DNA from: Chloroflexaceae bacterium
Lineage (GTDB): Bacteria; Chloroflexota; Chloroflexia; Chloroflexales; Chloroflexaceae
Direction of reading: 5' to 3'
Assembly (NCBI GenBank): GCA_025057155.1
Contig: JANWYD010000022.1
Span: forward strand, 27,551-91,550
DNA length: 64,000 nt
Shown in pieces: positions 44,124-53,053 of the stretch (its first letter is position 1; every line of letters begins with the position of its first letter). A program made the position numbers and the translations under genes. The notes beneath the pieces are model-generated. The model worked only from the letters and a program-made list of their open reading frames with translations, ran no database searches and was not told the DNA's origin.

Positions 44124-46071
44124 ACCCCACCCCCGCCTGCCGGCCCTGCCGCGTATTCGCGCTGGCGGCGAGATCGGCCTCATCTTCCTCCTCCTGGCAG
44201 GCGCGGCGCTCGTGCTGTGGCTCCTCGCCAGCGGCCCGCGGGTAGCGCGTTACCCGCCCGAAGCGCCGCCGCCGGCCACCGGCCTGCACGCCCTCGAACG
44301 GCGCGCCGACGGGGGCGCTCCCTACCGCTGGACTACCGGCCACGCCTGTTTCAACCTGCCCAATCCAGGCGGGCCGCTGCTCCTGCGCCTGCACCTCTCC
44401 GCCGGGGCTCGGCAGCGCGTCGAGGCAGCGCTGAGCGGCCCCATCAACGTCCGGCTGCGCCTTGGAGCGGATCTGCGCCAGTATCACCTGCTCGTCCCGG
44501 CGCAACCGGGGGAGCGCCTGGCGCTAGAATTGTCAGCGCCGCCGTTCGTTCCTCCCGGGGAAACACGCGAGGTCGGGATTGTGCTGGGCGAGATCGGCGT
44601 GTGGGGCGGAGGCGCGGCCCCGTCGGCCCTCATCGCAGCGGCGCTGCTCACCACGGTGGCTCTATATGTCGCCATACGAACCACAGCGCCCCCGGCAGTC
44701 ACAGCGGCGCTTGCGGGTCTGGCGGCAGGAACGCTGCTCGTCTGGCACCTCGGCGCACGCTGGGCCACGTGGACCTTCGCGCCGCTTGGCGCCATCGCCG
44801 CCCTGGTCGCCATTCTGGTCGCCGCGGGATGGCCGCTGGCGTTGGGCGCCGTAGCGCGCTGGCGGGCCGCCGGGGAAGCGGCGGGCGGCGGAGAGCGGCG
44901 CGCGCGGGCGGCAGGCGATGGCGGCACACTCGTCCAGATCGATGGGCGGCGTGGCCGCGAGGTCGTCCGCACGAGTGCAGTCATTGCGGGGATGGGCCTG
45001 TATCTGGCGGCAGGCCTGTGGAACCACCTGTACGTGCATTCGGGCCTGGCCCTGGACCTGGAGATCTACCTGCGGGCCGGGCGCCAGGCCCTGGCCGGGC
45101 AGATCCCCTATGATCCGCCCGAACTCAATGTGATCGGCGTCTCCTTCGTCTACCCCCCGCCGACGATCCCTCTCTTCGCCGCCCTCGCCGCGGTGGAGCC
45201 CTGGCTCGCCCACGGTCTGTGGCTGGCTGGTTCGGTCGCGCTCTACGCCCTGGCCCTGCTGGGCATCTACGCGGCCCAGGAGGGAGTGGAGCGCAGCATC
45301 CTGGTAGTCGCGCCTGTGCTAGGCCTGGGCTTTGCCCCGTTTCTGGAGAACCTGGCCATCGGCCAGATCAACAGCCTGATGCTGTTCGGACTGGTGCTGT
45401 TCGTGCTGGGGCACATCGAGCGACGTCTGGCGTGGGCGGGTGATGTGGCGCTCGCCGCGGTCTTGCTGATCAAACTCACGCCGGTAGTGCTGCTGCTCTG
45501 GCCGCTGGCCCGCGGCGACTGGCGCCGTCTGGCGCGGGTGACCCTCGGAGTGGTTGTTCTGAGCCTGCCGGCCCTCGCGCTCTACGGGACGGCGCCATGG
45601 CTAGCCTTCGCGCAACTGCTCCCCGATCTGCTTGAGGGCGTGCCTCGCAACCCTTACAACCAGGCCCTCACAGCGGTGCTGACCGGATTGACAGCGCCCG
45701 GCTCGGCGGCCGAGCGAGCCGCCGCCTGGCTGGGGCGAGCCTTCAGCCTGGGGCTGCTGGCCACGTGGGCCGCCATTTGCTGGCGACGCCGTGGCGCGAA
45801 TGACGGCGGCGCCATCCTTGCCTGCGGCGTAGCGATACACACCGTCAGTTCCAGCCTGCTCTGGTACCATCACCTGGTGTTCCTGGCCTTGCCCCTGGCA
45901 TGGCTGGCCCTGGCCGCCCCCCGGCGCCCGCCGTGGCCAGGACTGGCTCTGCTGGCCCTCGGCCTGATCCAGGCCACCCGCCCGATTGAATCTGGCCTGG
46001 GCATGCCGCCCTGGCCCGCCGTGGCGGGATATGTGATCCTGGTCATCGCCTGGATCGTAAAATCCCGCTGA
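44107..46071 (+). CDS. GT87/DUF2029-type membrane glycosyltransferase
   Basis: A 654-residue membrane protein. A short cytoplasmic N-terminus and helix 1 (about 22-40) precede a beta-rich extracytoplasmic domain (about 55-175), then about 10 helices. The GT87/DUF2029 hallmark is present: DLEIYLRAGRQALAGQIPYD, VYPPPTIPLF and the loop LAIGQINSLMLFGL (about 417-430). Relatives use polyprenyl-phosphate mannose to mannosylate lipids or glycans. The ATG at 44107 is chosen because GGAG lies 8 nt upstream; the frame is open farther. It overlaps the preceding membrane gene, so the two are an operon and may act on the same glycan. Confidence 0.88.
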   Translation: MANRSRPHPRLPALPRIRAGGEIGLIFLLLAGAALVLWLLASGPRVARYPPEAPPPATGLHALERRADGGAPYRWTTGHACFNLPNPGGPLLLRLHLSAGARQRVEAALSGPINVRLRLGADLRQYHLLVPAQPGERLALELSAPPFVPPGETREVGIVLGEIGVWGGGAAPSALIAAALLTTVALYVAIRTTAPPAVTAALAGLAAGTLLVWHLGARWATWTFAPLGAIAALVAILVAAGWPLALGAVARWRAAGEAAGGGERRARAAGDGGTLVQIDGRRGREVVRTSAVIAGMGLYLAAGLWNHLYVHSGLALDLEIYLRAGRQALAGQIPYDPPELNVIGVSFVYPPPTIPLFAALAAVEPWLAHGLWLAGSVALYALALLGIYAAQEGVERSILVVAPVLGLGFAPFLENLAIGQINSLMLFGLVLFVLGHIERRLAWAGDVALAAVLLIKLTPVVLLLWPLARGDWRRLARVTLGVVVLSLPALALYGTAPWLAFAQLLPDLLEGVPRNPYNQALTAVLTGLTAPGSAAERAAAWLGRAFSLGLLATWAAICWRRRGANDGGAILACGVAIHTVSSSLLWYHHLVFLALPLAWLALAAPRRPPWPGLALLALGLIQATRPIESGLGMPPWPAVAGYVILVIAWIVKSR

Positions 46072-46096
46072 CAGGAGGGATTGGGAGGGCTGCGCC

Positions 46097-46206
46097 CTCG
46101 CAGGGACATCACCCGTCACAACGACGCCGCCAGGTCTGGTAGGAGCCATCGGGCAGCGGCTCGTCAGGCTCGCAGGGACATCACCCGTCACAACGACGCC
46201 GCCAGG
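46097..46206. repeat. 38-bp perfect direct repeat, 72-bp period
   Basis: 46097-46134 and 46169-46206 are identical over 38 bp. The second copy contains the stop codon and last codons of the caspase-like gene, so the repeat looks like a duplication of that gene's 3' end. A GGGAGGGCTGCGCCCTCGC dyad precedes the first copy. Confidence 0.85.
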
Positions 46207-47402
46207 GCGGCCAGGAGTTCGTCGCGCTCGCTGAGCACCTCGGGCGGGGCCTCGCCATCAGCCGCTTCCAGGCGCAGTTCCAGTTGAATCAGGCGTTGCA
46301 CCGCGGCCGTGTTGCCGCCGGCGCCGCCTCCCGCCGGGCGCAGGGCCACGGGCAGGTTCTCGCCTGGCTGCGCGGTGTAGAACAGCGGCTCCTGGAGCAG
46401 GGCCTCTTGGCGCTGCAACGAGCGGCCATCGGCGGGCACGGCGACCCGCAGATACGCGTACAGATCGAACACGCCAATGGCCGGCCCGCTGCCCGGCGCC
46501 TGCCCGCCCAGAGCCAGGAGCAGGTGTTCGCCGAAGATCGTATGGCGCGGATTGACCGCCGAGCGACTGCTGGCGCGCTGGCCGGGCCGCGCCGAGGAGA
46601 TGACCGCCTGATCGCCGCTCACCGACAGGGGCCGGTAAAACTCCGGGGGCGGCGCGGCTCCCGACAGCGCCGTGGAGAGACCGTCAGGGGCCTCCTCTCC
46701 ACCGCCATGGCAGCAATTGAGCAGCACCACCAGCCGCCGCGCACGCTCACGCACCTTCGCCACGCGCCGGTGGAACACCTCGGCGGTCAACGCCGTCTCG
46801 ACCAGGCGATCCGGATCGGCATCGAAAGGCAGCAGCGCATAGCCCGCCGTGGTAGCGGACCCGCGACCGGCGAAGCAGATCAGCGCCGTGCCGCCGTCAA
46901 CCACGTGAGCCAGTTCCTCCAGCGCATCCAGAATGTAGTTGCGGGTCGCCTTGCCATCCACCAGCAGGCGCACCTGCTGCTCGGGATAGGCCGCCAGATG
47001 CGGATCGCGGAGCAGAGTGGCCAGGGCTCGGGCATCAGTGGCGGTTGCGCCCCCGGGAAGGCGGAGCCGGGGATGGGCATACTCGGAGACGCCGATGATC
47101 AGGGCATAGCCGTAGCTGAAATGTTCGCCGTCGGCGCTCAGGCTGGCCGGCAGGGGTTCGGCGCGGATGGCGCCCGCAGGCGGCATTCGTCCCGCTCCGG
47201 CGACGGGGCCGCCCGCCTCGACGCGCGCGCCGGAGCGGCTCTCAGGCGAAGCTGCCACGACGCGCAGCAGCGCGTCTACAATCGGTTGACCAAAGCGCTC
47301 ACGTAACCGTTCGAGCTTGTCGGCATACTCCGCATCGTCGAGCAGGCCCATCGCATGCAGATCGCGGAGGCTCCGCAGGGTGGCGGCAAGGTCGTCTCTC
47401 AT
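46188..47402 (-). CDS. Caspase-like (peptidase C14) protein with altered catalytic residues
   Basis: A 404-residue protein. The N-terminal SHOCT-like helical segment (RSLRDLHAMGLLDDAEYADK) and a low-complexity linker lead to a caspase p20-like domain from about residue 98 (GYALIIGVSEYAHPRLRLPG). The usual FxGHG is CFAGRGS, with Arg180 in place of the catalytic His. The nucleophile region reads LNCCHGG (C230, C231), with Asn229 where Asp is usual. The catalytic-position cysteine is kept. The C-terminus is helical (LIQLELRLEAADGE). It may be a pseudo-protease or a signalling scaffold. The ATG is chosen from AAGGAG 7 nt upstream. Confidence 0.88.
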   Translation of the reverse strand: MRDDLAATLRSLRDLHAMGLLDDAEYADKLERLRERFGQPIVDALLRVVAASPESRSGARVEAGGPVAGAGRMPPAGAIRAEPLPASLSADGEHFSYGYALIIGVSEYAHPRLRLPGGATATDARALATLLRDPHLAAYPEQQVRLLVDGKATRNYILDALEELAHVVDGGTALICFAGRGSATTAGYALLPFDADPDRLVETALTAEVFHRRVAKVRERARRLVVLLNCCHGGGEEAPDGLSTALSGAAPPPEFYRPLSVSGDQAVISSARPGQRASSRSAVNPRHTIFGEHLLLALGGQAPGSGPAIGVFDLYAYLRVAVPADGRSLQRQEALLQEPLFYTAQPGENLPVALRPAGGGAGGNTAAVQRLIQLELRLEAADGEAPPEVLSERDELLAALAASL

Positions 47403-47529
47403 CGGCAACTCCTTATCGCTACATGCCTGCGTGAAACAGGCGACGGACGGCGCGGGCGTTCCGGGCGACATACGACGCGCGTGAGTAAGGCAACCGCAAC
47501 GCGGGCGCGCTGAGCAAGCCCTCGGAACC

Positions 47530-47535
47530 ATTATA
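47530..47535 (-). promoter_or_regulatory. Candidate -10 (TATAAT) for the caspase-like gene
   Basis: On the minus strand ATTATA reads TATAAT, about 128 nt upstream of the start. The -35 is poor. It overlaps a divergent promoter region. Confidence 0.45.
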
Positions 47536-47548
47536 TGATATGCGAGCC

Positions 47549-47577
47549 TTCACCTCTGCCAACTCGTCGGGTATACT
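47549..47577 (+). promoter_or_regulatory. Promoter candidate for the GNAT gene
   Basis: TTCACC (47549-47554), 17-bp spacer, TATACT (47572-47577). About 188 bp upstream of the ATG. Confidence 0.5.
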
Positions 47578-47764
47578 ACAAGAACAACTACCAACCTGCG
47601 CCAATAGAGGGGCAACCTGGCGCCCCTGCCCTCCGGCCCACAGGTGAACTCTGTGACCGCGCAACCATCCGGGTTGAACGCCGGTGGTCTGCGTTTCCCG
47701 ATGCCCCGGCCCGGAGAAGCGTCTTTCATCCAGCCATGGCCGGCAATTCCCGTGGAGGTGTTCT

Positions 47765-48619
47765 ATGCGGATCGTACAGCACCCCGACATCCAGAGCTTC
47801 GTCGCACGGGCCATGCCGCTGCTTCTGGCCCATGAGGCTCACAACCATCTGATCCTTGGCCTCTGCGCGGAACTGACCCACAACCGTAAGACCTCTGGCC
47901 CGGAAGCCCCCCTCTTACTCACGGTCGAGGAAGAGGGCGCAGTGGTGTTCGCGGCCTTGCAAACGCCGCCCAACAAGCTGGTGCTGTCACACACCCGGCA
48001 TACCGGGGCCATCGAGGCGCTGGTGGAAGCCCTGAGCCGCTCGGCGCGCGCTCTGCCCGGTGTGCTCGGTCCGCGCTCCGTGGCGGAGCCGTTTGGTCGC
48101 CACTGGGCCGCGCGGAACGGGGGGCGCGTCGAGCAGGGCATGCCGCAGCGGATCTACCAGCTGACCACTGTGCGCCAGCCCGCTCCGCCGCCGGGACACA
48201 TGCGTCCGGCTACCGAAGACGACCGCCCGCTGCTGGAGTGCTGGTTCAGCGCCTTCCGGGCCGAGATCCACCCGGGCGTCGCGCCTGGCGATAGCCGGAG
48301 CACCGTCACCCGCTGGCTCACCTCGCCGGATCGCCGGTTGTACCTCTGGGAAGTGGACGCGCCAGTGGCGATGGCTGGCGCCGCCGGTCCTACGCCCCAT
48401 GGCATTCGCATCAGCGCCGTATACACTCCGCCGGAGCACCGGCGACACGGCTACGCCAGCGCCCTGGTCGCCGCGATCAGCCAGGTCCAGCTCAAGGCCG
48501 GCAAGCGCTGCTGCTTCATCAACGCCGATCTGAACAATCCGACCCCGAACCGCATCTATCAGGCGATTGGCTTTGAACCGGTGGTTGACAGCGTAGAACT
48601 GCGCTTCGTTAGCACCTGA
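47765..48619 (+). CDS. GNAT family N-acetyltransferase
   Basis: A 284-residue acetyl-CoA-dependent transferase. The C-terminal GNAT domain (about 150-284) has RPATEDDRPLLECWF and the acetyl-CoA loop VYTPPEHRRHGYASALVAAIS (about 219-239), ending in NPTPNRIYQAIGFEPV. The N-terminal half looks like a second, degenerate GNAT-like or accessory domain. The substrate is unknown. GGAGGT precedes the ATG. It is cytosolic and divergent from the caspase-like gene. Confidence 0.9.
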   Translation: MRIVQHPDIQSFVARAMPLLLAHEAHNHLILGLCAELTHNRKTSGPEAPLLLTVEEEGAVVFAALQTPPNKLVLSHTRHTGAIEALVEALSRSARALPGVLGPRSVAEPFGRHWAARNGGRVEQGMPQRIYQLTTVRQPAPPPGHMRPATEDDRPLLECWFSAFRAEIHPGVAPGDSRSTVTRWLTSPDRRLYLWEVDAPVAMAGAAGPTPHGIRISAVYTPPEHRRHGYASALVAAISQVQLKAGKRCCFINADLNNPTPNRIYQAIGFEPVVDSVELRFVST

Positions 48620-48630
48620 CAGAAAAGTCG

Positions 48631-48639
48631 TGCTATACT
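48631..48639 (+). promoter_or_regulatory. Extended -10 (TGCTATACT) before the ADH remnant
   Basis: TATACT with TGC extension, 51 bp before the ATG of the broken dehydrogenase. It may be the surviving promoter of the lost gene. Confidence 0.5.
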
Positions 48640-48689
48640 ATTGTGCAGACTGTCACATGCAACCATCCGCCTGAGAACCAGATCACTGC

Positions 48690-48881
48690 ATGCGCGCCAT
48701 TGTCTTCGACCAGCCGGGCGATCCCGATGTGCTCCGCCTCGACAACGTTCCCGATCCTCACCCCTCCTCCGATGCGATCCCGGTGCGCGTTCACGGGACG
48801 GCCGTGAACCGGGCCGACCTCCGCGTACTCGAAGCCAATCGCAATGCCGGCAAGGCGGCGCTGCGCGTCGCGCCCCGCTGA
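48690..48881 (+). pseudogene. Truncated zinc-type alcohol dehydrogenase/quinone oxidoreductase
   Basis: The 63-residue frame begins MRAIVFDQPGDPDVLRLD and contains HGTAVNRADLRVLEA, the N-terminal GroES-like fold of medium-chain dehydrogenases (quinone oxidoreductase branch). These proteins are normally about 320 residues. After roughly residue 50 the sequence turns into Arg/Ala-rich non-homologous codons and stops. The cofactor-binding domain is missing within the next 300 bp in all frames I read. An extended -10 is intact upstream. It is a decayed remnant. Confidence 0.75.
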
Positions 48882-49196
48882 GCGGCGGCAGGCGGCTGGC
48901 AATTGACGCGAGGGCGCAAAGACGCAAGGCGTTTATCGGCTTAGCCGCGATCCTTTACGCCATCGCGTCACCATCAGCGACGCCAGCGGTCGAGCCAGGC
49001 GCCCCGACGAGGCGACGCGCTCGCGGATCTGCACCCAAGTCGCGACAGATTCTTCGGTTGTAATTCGCTGCGATATAATGACTAGAAGACATCCTCGTCT
49101 GGGAAGGCAACCTCATCCCGCCTGCACCGAATCCACAGCCGATGATGCCTGACCTCCGCTAAGTGCGCTCGAACATAGATATCAGGAGCAATTCGT
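48882..49196. other. 315-bp intergenic region with the gltA promoter
   Basis: It begins with leftovers of the broken dehydrogenase and a GAGGGCGCAAAGACGCAAGG repeat-like stretch (48911-48930). TATAAT is at 49074-49079, 118 bp before citrate synthase. No gene. Confidence 0.55.
49074..49079 (+). promoter_or_regulatory. Candidate -10 (TATAAT) for gltA
   Basis: A perfect hexamer with no good -35 at 16-18 bp. The expected leader is about 110 nt. Confidence 0.5.
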
Positions 49197-50483
49197 ATGG
49201 GTAAGGACACGTTGACGATCACCGATAATCGTACCGGCATGACGTATGAGATCCCGATCGAACATAATACGATCCGGGCCACGGATCTGCGCAAGATCCG
49301 CGTCTCAGAGGATGACTTTGGACTGATGTCCTACGACCCGGCCTTCATGAACACCGCCGCATGTAAGAGTACTATCACCTACATTGACGGCGATAAAGGC
49401 ATTCTCGAATATCGTGGCTACCCGATTGAGCAACTGGCCGAGCAAAGCTCCTATCTCGAAGTAGCCTATCTGCTGATCTACGGCGAACTGCCCAGCCGGG
49501 ACCGCCTGGAGTGGTGGAAGTATCGCATCAGCCGGCACCTCTTCCTGCACAACAGTCTGGTCGAGCTGATCCAGGCCTTTCGTTACGACGCCCACCCGAT
49601 GGGCATCCTGATCAGCTCGGTCGCGGCGATGTCCACCCTCTACCCGGAAGCCAAGAACGTTCACGATCCCGCCGTGCGCGAGAAGCAGATCTGGCGCATC
49701 ATCGGCCAGATCCCGACCATCGCGGCCTTCGCCTACCGCCACCGCATCGGGCGGCCCTTCAACCTCCCCGACAACTCGCTGAGCTACACTGCCAACCTGC
49801 TGTACATGATGGATTACATGAATCAGCGGGATTACGAGGTGAACCCGGTGCTGGCCAGGGCGCTGGATGTGCTGTTTATTCTACACGCCGACCATGAGCA
49901 GAATTGCTCGACCTCAACCATGCGCGGCGTTGGTTCGAGCCGGGCTGACCCCTACTGCGCTCTTTCAGCCGCTGCCGCCGCCCTCTATGGCCCTCTTCAT
50001 GGCGGCGCCAACGAAGCGGTGCTGCATATGCTGAAGGAGATCGGCACCAAGGCCAACGTGCCGGCCTTCATTGAGAAGGTGAAGAAGGGGGAACGGCGTC
50101 TCATGGGCTTCGGTCATCGCATCTACAAGAACTACGACCCGCGCGCCAAGATTATCCGCAAGATAGCCTACGAGGTTTTCGAGGTGACCGAACCCAATCC
50201 GCTGCTGGATATCGCCGTCGAGCTTGAACAGATCGCGCTGCGAGACGAGTACTTCATCTCGCGGAAGCTCTACCCGAATGTAGATTTCTATAGCGGCGTG
50301 ATCTATCAGGCGCTCCGCTTCCCGATTGAATATTTCCCCTTCCTCTTCGCCATTCCTCGGGCTGCGGGGTGGCTGGCCCAGTGGCAGGAGATGCTGGCCG
50401 ACGAAGAGCAGAAGATTATGCGCCCGCGGCAGATCTACCTCGGCCCGGCCCGCCGCGATTACGTGCCGGTAGACCAGCGCTGA
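49197..50483 (+). CDS. gltA: Citrate synthase
   Basis: TCA- and glyoxylate-cycle entry enzyme condensing oxaloacetate with acetyl-CoA. The 428 residues are the GltA (type II-like) length. The catalytic residues are all present: H268 in GPLHGGANEAV, H307 in MGFGHRIYKNYDPRA and D363 in YPNVDFYSG. The upstream HADHEQNCSTSTMR is also typical. It is cytosolic. The start is the ATG at 49197; GGAGCAA precedes it. It converges with a minus-strand SDR gene, separated by a perfect hairpin. Confidence 0.96.
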   Translation: MGKDTLTITDNRTGMTYEIPIEHNTIRATDLRKIRVSEDDFGLMSYDPAFMNTAACKSTITYIDGDKGILEYRGYPIEQLAEQSSYLEVAYLLIYGELPSRDRLEWWKYRISRHLFLHNSLVELIQAFRYDAHPMGILISSVAAMSTLYPEAKNVHDPAVREKQIWRIIGQIPTIAAFAYRHRIGRPFNLPDNSLSYTANLLYMMDYMNQRDYEVNPVLARALDVLFILHADHEQNCSTSTMRGVGSSRADPYCALSAAAAALYGPLHGGANEAVLHMLKEIGTKANVPAFIEKVKKGERRLMGFGHRIYKNYDPRAKIIRKIAYEVFEVTEPNPLLDIAVELEQIALRDEYFISRKLYPNVDFYSGVIYQALRFPIEYFPFLFAIPRAAGWLAQWQEMLADEEQKIMRPRQIYLGPARRDYVPVDQR

Positions 50484-50516
50484 TGCGCCATCGGAGACAC
50501 GGCGCGGCCATCGGCG

Positions 50517-50545
50517 AGTCTGGGAGGGCGTCGCCCTCCCAGACT
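50517..50545. terminator. Bidirectional terminator-like hairpin between convergent genes
   Basis: AGTCTGGGAGGGC (50517-50529)/GCCCTCCCAGACT (50533-50545), loop GTC. It lies between the gltA stop (50483) and the SDR stop (50558). It belongs to the GGGAGGGC-loop-GCCCTCCC family found at many gene ends here. Confidence 0.7.
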
Positions 50546-50557
50546 GCGTTTCCGGAC

Positions 50558-51511
50558 CTAATCCGCCGCGTAGACCTCGGCGGGGAAGGCGTAGCGCACG
50601 CCGGTCAGTTGCTCGGAGACCTCCCACAGCCGCCGGGCCAGCGCCGGATCGTAGGAGCGCGCGTTCGAACGCTGCGGCACAGGGTAGCCACGGGCGCCGC
50701 CGGGCCCATCCGGGCCGATGAAGTCGCCGCCGTGGGCATCCGGGGACGTAGCGGCGTAGAGGGTCGGCAGGGCGCCCATCGCGGCGCTCTGGGCGAACAC
50801 GCGATTGAGCAGGCCCGACAGCGCCTCGCCGAGGGCGAAGCCGTCCATCCGCGGGCCGACCTTCTGCAACTCGGTGTCGGCATAGCCGGGATGGCAGGCC
50901 AGGCTGATCGCTCTGGCCCCTGAGGCGGCGAAACGCCGCTGCAACTCATAGGCGAAGAGCAGATTGGCCAGCTTGCTCTGGCCATAGGCCATCCAGCGCT
51001 GATAGCCCTTCGAGCCGTCGAGGTTGTCGAAGTTGATCTGCCCGAAGCTGTGGGCCATGCTGCTCACCGTCACCACTCGCGCTCCCGGCGCAGCGAGGAT
51101 GGCCGGCAGCAGCAAGCCGGTCAGGGCAAAATGCCCCAGATGATTCGTACCGAATTGCAACTCAAACCCATCGGCAGTGCGACGATAGGGCGTCGCCATG
51201 ACCCCGGCGTTGTTGATCAGCACCGGCAGGGCGCTATAGCGGGTCTGGAAGCGCTCAGCGAAGGCGCGCACACTGCTCAGGTCGGCCAGATCGAGCAGGT
51301 CGAGCTCCACCTGCGCCTGTGGATGCACGGCGCGGATCTTCTCGAGCGCGACCTGGCCCTTCGCCGCGTTGCGCACCGCCAGAATGACGCGCGCCCCTTT
51401 GCCTGCCAACGCCTTCGCCGCTTCAAAGCCAATGCCGCTGTTGGCGCCGGTGATCACCACCAGCCGGCCTTGCTGGTCAGGCATTGCATCAAGTGTCCAG
51501 TGTTGTGCCAC
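50558..51511 (-). CDS. Short-chain dehydrogenase/reductase (retinol dehydrogenase-like)
   Basis: A 317-residue SDR. The cofactor motif TGANSGIG is near the N-terminus, with NNAGVM and the catalytic YGQSK (Tyr and Lys four apart) preceded by TVSSMAHSFG. The WTLDAMPDQQGRLVVITGAN lead-in matches the retinol/WW-domain oxidoreductase-like bacterial SDRs. The substrate is unknown. The GTG at 51511 is preferred over the ATG at 51535 because GAGGAG is 7 nt upstream of it. It follows the pnt genes on the same strand after a hairpin. Confidence 0.9.
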   Translation of the reverse strand: MAQHWTLDAMPDQQGRLVVITGANSGIGFEAAKALAGKGARVILAVRNAAKGQVALEKIRAVHPQAQVELDLLDLADLSSVRAFAERFQTRYSALPVLINNAGVMATPYRRTADGFELQFGTNHLGHFALTGLLLPAILAAPGARVVTVSSMAHSFGQINFDNLDGSKGYQRWMAYGQSKLANLLFAYELQRRFAASGARAISLACHPGYADTELQKVGPRMDGFALGEALSGLLNRVFAQSAAMGALPTLYAATSPDAHGGDFIGPDGPGGARGYPVPQRSNARSYDPALARRLWEVSEQLTGVRYAFPAEVYAAD

Positions 51512-51553
51512 GTAGAAACTCCTCAGGCTGCTCATTGCGAGGACATAATGGTT

Positions 51554-51574
51554 TGGGAGGGCTTCGCCCTCCCA
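51554..51574. terminator. TGGGAGGGCTTCGCCCTCCCA hairpin after pntB
   Basis: A 9-bp perfect stem with loop TTC in the 154-bp gap between the pntB stop and the SDR start. Probably the end of the pnt transcript. Confidence 0.6.
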
Positions 51575-51665
51575 GACCCTCCCCTACGGAACCGCTTTTT
51601 CATCATGCCGGGTTTCTGGAAGCAGGTCAAATTCGGACCCGGCGCCGCGCCCGATCCCCAATCGG

Positions 51666-53048
51666 CTAGGCCGCCTTCAGGGCGTTCATCAGGTCAAGGG
51701 CGCCCTTCTTGGCGTCGGCGAAGAGCATCAGCGTGTTGTCGGCGGCGAAGAGCGGGTTGGGAATGCCGGCAAAACCGGGGCTGAGGCTGCGCTTGATGAC
51801 GATCACGCTGCGGGCCTTGTCAACATTCAGAATGGGCATGCCGGCGATGGGGCTGTTGGGGTTGGTGCGCGCCAGGGGGTTCACCACATCGTTGGCGCCG
51901 ATCACGATGGCCACATCGGTCTGTTCAAATGTCGGATTGATCTCGTCCATCTCCTTCATCTGCTCGTAGGGGATGTCGGCCTCGGCCAGGAGCACGTTCA
52001 TATGGCCGGGCATGCGCCCCGCCACGGGATGAATGGCAAACTCGACCTCCACCCCGCGCTCCTCGAGCAAGAGCACCAGGTCGCGCACGGCGTGCTGGGC
52101 CTGCGATACAGCCATGCCATAGCCCGGCACGATGACCACCCGCCGCGCTCCCTCCAGCAACAGGGCCAGTTCATCGGCGTGGGCGGCCTTGACCTTGCCG
52201 GCGTAGACATCATCGCCGCTTGCCGCCTCGTCAGAAGGCGCCCAGATGCCGAAGAGCACGTTGGTGAGCGAGCGGTTCATGGCCTTGCACATGATACTGG
52301 TCAGGATGATGCCCGAAGCGCCCACCAGCGAGCCGGTGATGATCAGCGCGTTATTGTTGAGCACGAAGCCAGTGGCTGCGGCAGCCAGACCGGAGTAGGA
52401 GTTGAGCAGCGAGATCACGACGGGCATATCCGCGCCGCCAATGGGGAAGACCAGCGACAGTCCGAGAACGCTCGCAGTGACCACCAGCGCCCAGTAGGCC
52501 CAGATGGCGCCCGGATCAATCGCCAGCCAGACGCCAAAGGCCGTGGCGAGGGCCAGGAGCGCGGCGTTGAACATCTGCGCCCCGTTGACACGGATATCGC
52601 CCACCAGGCCCTGCAACTTGCCGAAGGCCACCAGGCTGCCCCAGAACGTCACCGCGCCGATCAGCCCCGAAGCGGCGGTGGCGATGGTAAATTGCAGCGG
52701 CACGCCAGCGCCAAGCGCCAGCATCTCCAGCAGCGCCGCGCCGGCAACCAGGGTCGAGGCGATGCCGCCAAAGCCATTGAGCAGGGCCACCATCTGCGGC
52801 ATATCCGTCATCTGCACACGTCTGGCCATCAGCGCGCCGATCCCCGCCCCGACCACGAGGCCGGCGATGATCCACTCGTAGCGCACCACGTGCATATCCA
52901 GCAGCGCGGCCACCACGGCGATCAGCATGCCGATCGCCCCCATGCGGTTGCCCCGCACCGCCGTGCGCGGATGGGTCATGCCCTTAATGCCCAGAATGAA
53001 CAGCACAGCGGCAACCAGATACGCTAGATTGATCAGACTCTCACGCAT
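51666..53048 (-). CDS. pntB: NAD(P) transhydrogenase subunit beta
   Basis: The beta subunit of the proton-translocating transhydrogenase, holding half of the membrane domain and the NADP(H)-binding dIII domain. The 460 residues have about 8-9 helices (about 1-270), then dIII: VVIVPGYGMAVSQAQHAV, GRMPGHMNVLLAEA, VIGANDVVNPLA, RTNPNSPIAGMPIL and KRSLSPGFAG. The conserved proton-path histidine/asparagine region is within the helices. GGAAGGATT precedes the ATG. The pntA2 stop is 5 bp upstream, a tight operon. It makes NADPH at the cost of the proton gradient. Confidence 0.96.
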   Translation of the reverse strand: MRESLINLAYLVAAVLFILGIKGMTHPRTAVRGNRMGAIGMLIAVVAALLDMHVVRYEWIIAGLVVGAGIGALMARRVQMTDMPQMVALLNGFGGIASTLVAGAALLEMLALGAGVPLQFTIATAASGLIGAVTFWGSLVAFGKLQGLVGDIRVNGAQMFNAALLALATAFGVWLAIDPGAIWAYWALVVTASVLGLSLVFPIGGADMPVVISLLNSYSGLAAAATGFVLNNNALIITGSLVGASGIILTSIMCKAMNRSLTNVLFGIWAPSDEAASGDDVYAGKVKAAHADELALLLEGARRVVIVPGYGMAVSQAQHAVRDLVLLLEERGVEVEFAIHPVAGRMPGHMNVLLAEADIPYEQMKEMDEINPTFEQTDVAIVIGANDVVNPLARTNPNSPIAGMPILNVDKARSVIVIKRSLSPGFAGIPNPLFAADNTLMLFADAKKGALDLMNALKAA

Positions 53049-53053
53049 CGCCG

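Noticed and set aside
50655..50675. GTTCGAAC resembling a tRNA T-loop
   Set aside because: It lies inside the SDR coding frame and no cloverleaf can be drawn around it. I found no tRNA in the window.
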